Positions 26,849 through 35,055 of a stretch of 35,055 nt of DNA are shown here, piece by piece. The first letter of the stretch is position 1, and each line of letters opens with the position of its first letter. The translations under genes were made by a program, and so were the position numbers. Where the stretch lies: positions 1 to 35,055 of the forward strand of contig CAMOTP010000003.1 in assembly GCA_946625925.1 (NCBI GenBank), in the 5' to 3' direction. The notes under the pieces are model-generated. The model saw only the letters and a program-made list of their open reading frames with translations. It did no database searches and was not told the DNA's origin. The stretch is from an uncultured Alphaproteobacteria bacterium. Its GTDB lineage: Bacteria > Pseudomonadota > Alphaproteobacteria > Rs-D84.

Positions 26849-27718
26849 TTATATTGTGCGTTTTGGACGCAGTTGTTTATCTTTCACAACACCGATTCCG
26901 ATAAATTCAGTATTATTATAAATCCTGAAAAATCCGTCAGGCATTGCGGTTTTGATAAAACCACCGTTTTTATAAATTTCAGTGCTTTTATCGTCCAGAT
27001 TCAAAACCGGAATGTCCCCCAGTCCAGAATCCAATGGCATCAAATATTCATTGATGTCCCGGCTATTATTAACCAGATTTTCTAAAAAATCAAGTGTGAC
27101 AGCATTTTTTATATCAAAACCATTTGTTCTTACGCGTCTTATCATGTCCACAGATGCCACCGTTCCGCATCTGTGTGCGATATCGCGGGCAATACTTCGT
27201 ACATATGTACCAGTGCTGCATCTAACAAAAAACTGCCAACTTTTACCATCAAAACCGTTATATTTCAGTTCGTATATATGAATGGTTCGAGGTTGTATTT
27301 CGACATGTTTTCCACTGCGTGCAATTTCATAAGCGCGCTTTCCGTTTATATGAATCGCACTATACAATGGTGGTATTTGCTGTATATCGCCAATAAAATC
27401 ATTTAAAGTATTATTTATTTGTTTGTCATCTGGAATAATATCACAACGACAAATTTCAGTTCCTGTTATATCCAGTGTATCTGTATCTATTCCAAATTGG
27501 CAAGAAAACAAATATTCTTTGATTCCATCATTTGAATTTTCTACAAAAGGAATCATCTTGGTTGCATTTCCGATTGCGATTGGTAAAACACCGGTTGCCA
27601 TCGGGTCCAATGTTCCAATATGTCCAGATTTTTTTTCGCCAAATAAACGTGCAACTTTTGACGATGCCGTTCGACTGAACAGTCCCTGTGCTTTATCCAA
27701 GATAATCCAACCATTCAT
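26849..27718 (-). CDS. truB: tRNA pseudouridine(55) synthase TruB
   Basis: GWIILDKAQGLFSRTASSKVARLFGEKKSGHIGTLDPMATGVLPIAIGNATK; CSTGTYVRSIARDIAHRCG. Confidence 0.95.
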   Translation of the reverse strand: MNGWIILDKAQGLFSRTASSKVARLFGEKKSGHIGTLDPMATGVLPIAIGNATKMIPFVENSNDGIKEYLFSCQFGIDTDTLDITGTEICRCDIIPDDKQINNTLNDFIGDIQQIPPLYSAIHINGKRAYEIARSGKHVEIQPRTIHIYELKYNGFDGKSWQFFVRCSTGTYVRSIARDIAHRCGTVASVDMIRRVRTNGFDIKNAVTLDFLENLVNNSRDINEYLMPLDSGLGDIPVLNLDDKSTEIYKNGGFIKTAMPDGFFRIYNNTEFIGIGVVKDKQLRPKRTI

Positions 27719-27721
27719 GTT

Positions 27722-30271
27722 TTATAATCCAAATAAAGATAATTGAGATGTGTCGTCTTTGACCTGCATCTTTGATTTTGGTGTATGCGCAGATTTTGCT
27801 TGTTCGATTTTAACTTCGTTTACACCAATTTTTGCACCATTATTTTCTAAATTTGCCAGTACCGCTTCGGCACGTGCCACAACAGATTCTGGCATGCCGG
27901 CCATTTTTGCAACATGGATACCGTATGAACGGTTGGCGACCCCGGGTACAATTTTATGCATAAATATAATTTCGTTATTGTATTCTCGAACATCAATAGT
28001 TAAACAAGATACATTAGACAATAATCCATTATTATCACCAGCTAATGATGTCAACTCATGATAATGGGTTGCGAATAATGTTCTGGGGGTTAAATTATTC
28101 AAATATTCTAATACAGCCTGTGCAATAGCCATACCGTCATATGTTGCGGTTCCACGTCCAATTTCATCAAATATAATAAAAGAACGGTCTGTTGCGCGTC
28201 GCAATATATTTGCGGTTTCACTCATTTCCACCATAAATGTAGATTGTCCTGCTGCCAAATTATCCGATGCACCAACACGACTAAATAATTGGTCGCATAC
28301 ACCAATGGTTGCAGATTTTGCCGGAACAAAAGACCCCAAATGTGCCAATACGGTAATTAGTGCATTTTGGCGCAGATAAGTTGATTTACCTGCCATATTT
28401 GGACCGGTTAATAATGCAATTTTATTGTGCGATAAATCACAATCATTTTTAACAAAATTATCACCATGTGTACGCAATACTGCCTCAATCACAGGGTGGC
28501 GTCCACCTAATACACAAAATTCGGTGCCGGTTGTAATTTTTGGACACACCCAATCATATTCAATAGCACACAATGCCAACGCAACCCACACATCTAAATC
28601 GGCTAATAAATCGGCTGTGGCTAACAAATCATCGGCAATTTCACGTATATCATTGATAAAATTATTTATAATTTCATCTTCGATTCCAGCGGCTTTATCC
28701 ACTGCACTACGAATGTTATTATCCAAATCAATCAGTTGGCCTGTTGTAAAACGCATATTTCCGGCCAATGTTTGACGATGAATAAAACCGGATTCAGCCT
28801 TCATCATATCGTCCGCCTTGGTTGACGGTACTTCTATAAAATATCCCAAAATATTATTAAATTTAATTTTTAATGTATGAATGCCAGTTTGTTCAATATA
28901 TTTTGCTTGTAATCCAGCAATAGTATTGCGTGCACCATGCGACAGTTCACGCATATTATCCAAACTTATATCAAAACCATCACGAATGACATTACCATCG
29001 CGGAAAAAAGTTGGTAATTCATCATTCAGTGCACGTTTTAATTTTGCGGCTAATTCATCATGTGTTTTAATTGAGCCCAAACGTGCAGAAAAATCACAGT
29101 CTAAATTTTGTGCCATCATTTTTGCATTAGGCAAATTTACAATAAAATCACGAATGTGTGCCAAATCACGTGGTGTCCCACGACCAGCCATCAGTCGCGC
29201 CAGACTGCGTCCTACATCTGGCATAGATGCTAAATCGTGTGCAATATTTATCATAATATTTCTGTTGGATACAAAATGAGCAATGTGCATCTGCCGTAAT
29301 TTTATTTCGTCTATGCTTCCAGATAAAGTGCGTAAATATGCACGCAGTTTACGTGCGCCAGCGGCAGTCTTTGTTTTGTCTAAAACATCGACCAAACATG
29401 CGCCCCCAGCATTTATTGGTGCATCGATTTCCAGACTTTTCCAAGTTGCAGAATCGATTAATAACTGTGAATCATTTTTGAATTGTCGTGGGGCACGAAA
29501 TGTTGTTGATGCACCGCGTTGAGTATTAAATAAATATCCTGCCAGCAAATATGTTGCATTATCCATATTTTCAGATTGTGTGCCATCAATAACACCACCA
29601 AATACGCGTGCAACAATCTGCGTTATGTCTGAACGAATATATAATTTTTCATACACCGGTGTTGTCTTGAAAATAGTACGCAAATGAAATATTGTATCAT
29701 GTTCCGCATACGAAGAAGGATAGATAACCTCGGCAGGATTCAATCTTACCAAATCATCAATCAAATCGCTGGTCTGACCAACAAAAAATTCACCTGTGGA
29801 AATGTCGCAACCTGCAATATCAAATTTATTATTTTGAATTGGGACAACCGCGACCAAGAAATTTGCAGATTTTGGATTTAATAAATTTTCATCTGTTAAT
29901 GTTCCAGGTGTCAACACGCGAATAATTTTGCGTTCTATAAATTTGTGTCCGCGTTCTTTGGCCTGGGCTGGTGTTTCCATCTGTTCAACCAATGCAACCT
30001 TGAACCCAGATTTCACCAAACGTCCAAAATAATTATCGGCTGCATGCCATGGAATACCGCACATAGGGATGTTTTCACCATCTGCATCGGTTCCGCGTTT
30101 TGTTAATACCAGGCTTAATGCTTCACTAATAGTTTTTGCATCATCGAAAAAAGCCTCGTAAAAATCACCCAAACGAAACAACAGCAATGCATCTGGATTT
30201 TCCGCCTTCATATCCAGATATTGTTGCATAACCGGTGAAAGTTTGCTTTTTTCTGCCACGTAACACACCAC
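27722..30271 (-). CDS. mutS: DNA mismatch repair protein MutS
   Basis: SPVMQQYLDMKAENPDALLLFRLGDFYEAFFDDA; GPNMAGKSTYLRQNALI; FIIFDEIGRGTATYDGMAIAQAVLEYL; ATHYHELTSL. Exact start (GTG 30271, 30268 or 30259) uncertain. Confidence 0.96.
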   Translation of the reverse strand: MVCYVAEKSKLSPVMQQYLDMKAENPDALLLFRLGDFYEAFFDDAKTISEALSLVLTKRGTDADGENIPMCGIPWHAADNYFGRLVKSGFKVALVEQMETPAQAKERGHKFIERKIIRVLTPGTLTDENLLNPKSANFLVAVVPIQNNKFDIAGCDISTGEFFVGQTSDLIDDLVRLNPAEVIYPSSYAEHDTIFHLRTIFKTTPVYEKLYIRSDITQIVARVFGGVIDGTQSENMDNATYLLAGYLFNTQRGASTTFRAPRQFKNDSQLLIDSATWKSLEIDAPINAGGACLVDVLDKTKTAAGARKLRAYLRTLSGSIDEIKLRQMHIAHFVSNRNIMINIAHDLASMPDVGRSLARLMAGRGTPRDLAHIRDFIVNLPNAKMMAQNLDCDFSARLGSIKTHDELAAKLKRALNDELPTFFRDGNVIRDGFDISLDNMRELSHGARNTIAGLQAKYIEQTGIHTLKIKFNNILGYFIEVPSTKADDMMKAESGFIHRQTLAGNMRFTTGQLIDLDNNIRSAVDKAAGIEDEIINNFINDIREIADDLLATADLLADLDVWVALALCAIEYDWVCPKITTGTEFCVLGGRHPVIEAVLRTHGDNFVKNDCDLSHNKIALLTGPNMAGKSTYLRQNALITVLAHLGSFVPAKSATIGVCDQLFSRVGASDNLAAGQSTFMVEMSETANILRRATDRSFIIFDEIGRGTATYDGMAIAQAVLEYLNNLTPRTLFATHYHELTSLAGDNNGLLSNVSCLTIDVREYNNEIIFMHKIVPGVANRSYGIHVAKMAGMPESVVARAEAVLANLENNGAKIGVNEVKIEQAKSAHTPKSKMQVKDDTSQLSLFGL

Positions 30272-30273
30272 TG

Positions 30274-30477
30274 TTATTCAGAAACCTTTAATGTTTCGAT
30301 TTTCAATTCCGCTTCTTTTAACAACTGTTCACAGTATGCTTTTAATTTAATACCTTGTTCATACGCAGCCACAGAATCTGCCAATGGCAATTCTCCAGAT
30401 TCCATTTTTTTAACCAATTCAGTTAATTGTTTATACGCTTCTTCAAAGGTCAGTTTTTTATCGGTATTTTCAGTCAT
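30274..30477 (-). CDS. xseB: Exodeoxyribonuclease VII small subunit
   Basis: LTFEEAYKQLTELVKKMESGELPLADSVAAYEQGIKLKAYCEQLLKEAELKIE. Confidence 0.92.
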   Translation of the reverse strand: MTENTDKKLTFEEAYKQLTELVKKMESGELPLADSVAAYEQGIKLKAYCEQLLKEAELKIETLKVSE

Positions 30478-30537
30478 TTTAAATTCCTTTTCATAACAAA
30501 TCAAAAATACACGATAAAAACCAAACTTTCAAGAATT

Positions 30538-30966
30538 TTAATAATTAAAATCGTCCAATTTTTTATCAAAAAATTTATAAATCATATCCTTAAAATCTTG
30601 ATGGATATCTAAATGTTCCAGTTCTGCACGATTTATCCATCTGTAATCAGTATGTTCATGCGATAAAATAACATTGCCCGCGACATATTTTGCAATAAAC
30701 AAATATCCAAAAAACTGGGTGTCTTTGTTATATGCAATCCCGGTCCATCCAAATACAGGATTTGATACAGCATCAACGTCTATTTTTATTTCTTCGGAAA
30801 TTTCACGTATAACCGCAGATTGAAAAGTTTCGCCAAATTCAATTTTACCACCGGGCAAATCCCACATACCTGGAAATACAGTTGTTTCTTTGTTGCGTTT
30901 TAACACCAAAACATTTCCGTTGTCATTATATACAATTATTTTTACGACACCCCGAAAATTTGCCAT
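30538..30966 (-). CDS. NUDIX hydrolase (MutT-like)
   Basis: Nudix box GGKIEFGETFQSAVIREISEEIKI; PGMWDLPGG. Confidence 0.92.
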   Translation of the reverse strand: MANFRGVVKIIVYNDNGNVLVLKRNKETTVFPGMWDLPGGKIEFGETFQSAVIREISEEIKIDVDAVSNPVFGWTGIAYNKDTQFFGYLFIAKYVAGNVILSHEHTDYRWINRAELEHLDIHQDFKDMIYKFFDKKLDDFNY

Positions 30967-30987
30967 TTTATACCCTTTGATTCAAAT

Positions 30988-31012
30988 AAAAAACACCTGT
31001 CCAGGTGTTTCT
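30988..31012 (-). terminator. Terminator after mreB
   Basis: AACACCTG-TC-CAGGTGTT-type stem; minus strand continues TTTTTTATTTG. Confidence 0.75.
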
Positions 31013-31020
31013 TATTCGTT

Positions 31021-32079
<1,059 letters not shown>

Positions 32080-32169
32080 TTATAGCTGATTGTTTTCCAG
32101 CAAACTATAAATCTTGACGCGCAAAAAATCAAGTAAACCACATAAAAAATGTTTTTATTTGATTTCTTG

Positions 32170-32175
32170 TATAAT
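32170..32175 (+). promoter_or_regulatory. Consensus -10 element 5 nt before the rnpA ATG
   Basis: TATAAT at 32170-32175; ATG at 32181; no Shine-Dalgarno between. Confidence 0.5.
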
Positions 32176-32180
32176 TTGGT

Positions 32181-32546
32181 ATGATTAACCCTATGAGAAA
32201 TACGATAAAAGCACATAATGATTTCAAAACAGATCGCGAATATCCGTTTGTAACAACGGATTTGTTCTCGATTCGGACACGTGCAGCCAAATTTCCAGAT
32301 GACCCCAGATATGGTTTGGTGGTCAGCAAGCGCAATTTTCGTTTTGCGGTAAAACGTAATCGTGTAAAACGTTTGTTGCGGGATTGGATTGCATTTGCAA
32401 ATGACTATATGTGTTCTAATCTAGATTATGTATTTTTTGCTCGCGTTGATATTTTGAATGAAAATGTAACACGTGAAACAGGTCGTGAAACAATGGTTCA
32501 TGCATTGCAAGAAATCAAAAATAAAAATGACCACAAATCCAAATAA
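32181..32546 (+). CDS. rnpA: Ribonuclease P protein component
   Basis: [27 protein letters not shown] (RNR motif); followed by yidD. Start could also be ATG 32193. Confidence 0.9.
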   Translation: MINPMRNTIKAHNDFKTDREYPFVTTDLFSIRTRAAKFPDDPRYGLVVSKRNFRFAVKRNRVKRLLRDWIAFANDYMCSNLDYVFFARVDILNENVTRETGRETMVHALQEIKNKNDHKSK

Positions 32547-32769
32547 ATCATTTATGCAAATTGTTGGTATCAGGCTGGTGCGTTGCTACCAGGCGTGTAT
32601 TTCACCGTTTATTGGTGGACGTTGTGCGTGTCGTTTTATCCCAACGTGCAGTGAATATACGGCTGGGGCTATTGAAAAATATGGCTTTTTTCGTGGGGTG
32701 TGGATGGGAATGCGCAGGATTGCCCGTTGTCATCCAGGTGGTGGCTTTGGATATGACCCAATACCTTGA
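32527..32769 (+). CDS. yidD: Membrane protein insertion efficiency factor YidD
   Basis: [64 protein letters not shown]; overlaps the rnpA 3' end. Confidence 0.95.
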   Translation: MTTNPNKSFMQIVGIRLVRCYQACISPFIGGRCACRFIPTCSEYTAGAIEKYGFFRGVWMGMRRIARCHPGGGFGYDPIP

Positions 32770-32793
32770 CTTTTTTGGTATTTGTGATAAAAT
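32766..32793 (+). promoter_or_regulatory. accBC promoter with -35 overlapping the yidD stop codon
   Basis: TTGACT (32766-32771, containing the yidD TGA), 16 bp, TAAAAT (32788-32793). Confidence 0.5.
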
Positions 32794-32830
32794 TTATCTA
32801 AAACACAGATAATGTATAAAGGATTAAAAA

Positions 32831-33274
32831 ATGTCTTTTCGTGCAACCGTTGAATCTATGTCAAAAATCATGGATGATATGGGAATTACAGAACTTGATT
32901 TAGAACGCCAGTTTTTATTTGGCGTGTATCGTAAACATATTCATTTGTCCAAGGGAACAACTGTTGCTATGCCCAGTTTCCCTGTGGATAAAACTGTTAA
33001 AAATTCAACAACTGGTACAAATGGTGCCGCGCATGAATATACCAATGCATTAAAATCGCCAATGGTTGGTGTCGTTTATTTGGCGACAGAACCTGGTGCA
33101 AAACCTTTTGTCAAGGTGGGCGACACTGTGCATGCTGGTGATACTGTTGCGTTGGTCGAGGCTATGAAAACCTTTAATCCAATCAAGGCAACCGCAGACG
33201 GTGTTGTAAAAGAAATTTTGGTAACAGATGCCCAGGCAGTTGAATTTGACCAACCATTGATTGTTATTGAGTAA
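32831..33274 (+). CDS. accB: Acetyl-CoA carboxylase biotin carboxyl carrier protein
   Basis: C-terminal biotinyl motif VGDTVHAGDTVALVEAMKTFNPIKATADGVVKEILV. Confidence 0.95.
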   Translation: MSFRATVESMSKIMDDMGITELDLERQFLFGVYRKHIHLSKGTTVAMPSFPVDKTVKNSTTGTNGAAHEYTNALKSPMVGVVYLATEPGAKPFVKVGDTVHAGDTVALVEAMKTFNPIKATADGVVKEILVTDAQAVEFDQPLIVIE

Positions 33275-33279
33275 TTATT

Positions 33280-34674
33280 ATGTCTCAAATAAAAAAAGTT
33301 TTAATTGCTAATCGTGGCGAAATTGCACTGCGTATAATTCGTGCATGTCGTGATATGGGTATTCGCACTGTGGCGGTATATTCAACGGCAGACAGAAATG
33401 CAATGCATACACAATTGGCAGACGAGAGTGTTTGTATTGGTCCTGCACCATCACGTGATTCTTACTTGAATGAATCTGCTATTTTAACAGCGGCATTGTT
33501 AACTAATTCTGATGCTATTCATCCAGGGTATGGCTTTTTGTCTGAAAATGCAGGTTTTGCACGCAAGGTTGAATCACATGGTATGATTTGGATTGGACCA
33601 TCACCAGATATGATTGTTCGTATGGGTGACAAGGTTAATGCAAAAAAAACAGCGATTGCATGTGGTTTGCCGGTGGTGCCTGGTTCTGATGGCGCTGTTA
33701 ATTCTTTGGAAGATGCCAAGGCATGCGCTGAAAAAATTGGTTATCCTGTAATGTTAAAGGCCGCATCTGGTGGTGGTGGTCGTGGTATTCGTGCTGTATA
33801 TAAACCAGAAGACCTGGCTGAAGCTTTTTCTACAACTCGTGCCGAGGCAAAATCTGGATTTGGTGACGAAACATTATACATGGAAAAATTGTTATTACAT
33901 CCACGTCACATCGAATTTCAAATATTGGGTGATAAACATGGTAATGTTGTTGTGTTGGGTGAACGTGATTGTTCTTTGCAACGCAAAAACCAAAAGGTTA
34001 TCGAAGAATGCCCTGCGGCCATACTGTCACAAAAACAACGTGATGATATGATAGAAATTTGTAAAACTGCCGCCAAAAAAATGGGGTATTTCAGTACTGG
34101 TACATTTGAATTTATGTACGAAGACGGCAAATTTTATTTCTTGGAAACAAATACGCGTTTACAGGTGGAACATCCTGTGACCGAAATGGTTTATGGAATT
34201 GATTTGGTTCGTGAACAAATTCGTATTGCGGCCGGTGAAAGGTTGGGGTATTCCCAGGCAAATATCGTGCCACATGGACATGCAATTGAATTTCGTATCA
34301 ATGCCGAAGATCCAGAAAACTTTATACCAAATCCTGGCACAATATCATTATATGCACCATCTGGCGGATTGGGTGTTCGTGTTGATTCGGCTGCATATAC
34401 AGGATATACAATTCCACCGACATATGATTCTATGATTGCCAAGTTGATTGTGCATAATACATCACGTGCAACATGTATCATGCGTGCGACACGTGCATTG
34501 GATGAATTTGTAATCGAAGGTGTCAAAACCACAATACCATTACATAAAAAGTTATTAAATAATCGTGATTTTAGGCAATTGAACTTTGATAATCATTGGT
34601 TGGAACAGTATTTGGCATCTGAACCAAAAGTAGAAGACGAAATTGTCCCAACCGAAGAAAAAACAGAAGAATAA
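33280..34674 (+). CDS. accC: Acetyl-CoA carboxylase biotin carboxylase subunit
   Basis: KVLIANRGEIALRIIRACRDMGIRTVAVYS; HPGYGFLSENAGFA; KAASGGGGRGIRAV; FLETNTRLQVEHPVTEMVYGIDLV. Confidence 0.97.
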   Translation: MSQIKKVLIANRGEIALRIIRACRDMGIRTVAVYSTADRNAMHTQLADESVCIGPAPSRDSYLNESAILTAALLTNSDAIHPGYGFLSENAGFARKVESHGMIWIGPSPDMIVRMGDKVNAKKTAIACGLPVVPGSDGAVNSLEDAKACAEKIGYPVMLKAASGGGGRGIRAVYKPEDLAEAFSTTRAEAKSGFGDETLYMEKLLLHPRHIEFQILGDKHGNVVVLGERDCSLQRKNQKVIEECPAAILSQKQRDDMIEICKTAAKKMGYFSTGTFEFMYEDGKFYFLETNTRLQVEHPVTEMVYGIDLVREQIRIAAGERLGYSQANIVPHGHAIEFRINAEDPENFIPNPGTISLYAPSGGLGVRVDSAAYTGYTIPPTYDSMIAKLIVHNTSRATCIMRATRALDEFVIEGVKTTIPLHKKLLNNRDFRQLNFDNHWLEQYLASEPKVEDEIVPTEEKTEE

Positions 34675-34675
34675 T

Positions 34676-34704
34676 ATAAAAACCGTCAATTTGGCGGTTT
34701 TTTC
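34676..34704 (+). terminator. Terminator after accC
   Basis: AAACCGTC-AATT-TGGCGGTTT followed by TTTC. Confidence 0.75.
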
Positions 34705-34756
34705 TTGATAATTTTAGATTGTGTGGTATAAAAATCACATATCAAGAGGTTTTTTT

Positions 34757-35053
34757 ATGAATAATCCACATGTTGAAAATATCATACAAAACATACACGC
34801 TGGTACAATGAATACTGCTTTAATAAGAGATAATAATTCATCACCATTTCCTGCGTCAGATTTTTCAGGATTGTGTTTTATCAGGGCAACATCAAACCAC
34901 GGTAAAGTTTTTTATTCTTTAAGAATAAATTATGGGAAACCAGCAAGGCTTTTGATTCAAACTTCCAGTATCATTGTTGAAAGTGATAGGCAAAGTTTGA
35001 ACGATTTATGGAATGTAATTTCCGTAATAGAAAACAATAAAAGACAAAAATAA
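34757..35053 (+). CDS. Hypothetical protein, no family recognised
   Basis: Complete 98-aa ORF MNNPHVENIIQNIHAGTMNTALIRDN... with AGAGG upstream of ATG 34757. Confidence 0.6.
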   Translation: MNNPHVENIIQNIHAGTMNTALIRDNNSSPFPASDFSGLCFIRATSNHGKVFYSLRINYGKPARLLIQTSSIIVESDRQSLNDLWNVISVIENNKRQK

Positions 35054-35055
35054 AA

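Overview
Window of AT-rich, gene-dense bacterial chromosome, probably from an alphaproteobacterium with a reduced genome (inferred from an SspB-alpha-like gene, the rsmG-parA-parB block and an LpoB-like lipoprotein; taxonomy not proven). Most content is housekeeping. Left to right it holds: sspB-like(partial)-recF-tRNA-Cys (minus); a TolC/MacA/split-MacB export operon; a CaCA exchanger converging on gpsA plus a TPR protein; rsmG-parA-parB with two parS-like palindromes; pal; a UDG-like protein; infC; ybaB preceded by two orphan ORFs; pnp; a YIP1-like protein; der; a minus operon of a VirD4/TraG-type coupling ATPase, a lipoprotein and an LpoB-like lipoprotein; rsmE-rluB-like; a TPR protein; NUDIX, then xseB-mutS-truB-rpsO; mreB; rnpA-yidD; accB-accC; and one orphan ORF. 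I saw no CRISPR array, IS element or prophage. The observations I rate highest are: (1) a near-perfect ~27-bp hairpin at the 5' end of the pnp leader, resembling the RNase III/PNPase autoregulation hairpin of E. coli; (2) an in-frame AUU start for infC with a well-placed Shine-Dalgarno and an adjacent hairpin; (3) two orphan genes translationally coupled to ybaB; (4) a coupling ATPase in an apparent operon with LpoB-type lipoproteins; (5) two parS-like palindromes before parA; and (6) candidate leaderless or tRNA-processed starts for rsmG, rnpA and recF. All protein names come from reading motifs in the translations; no database search was run.
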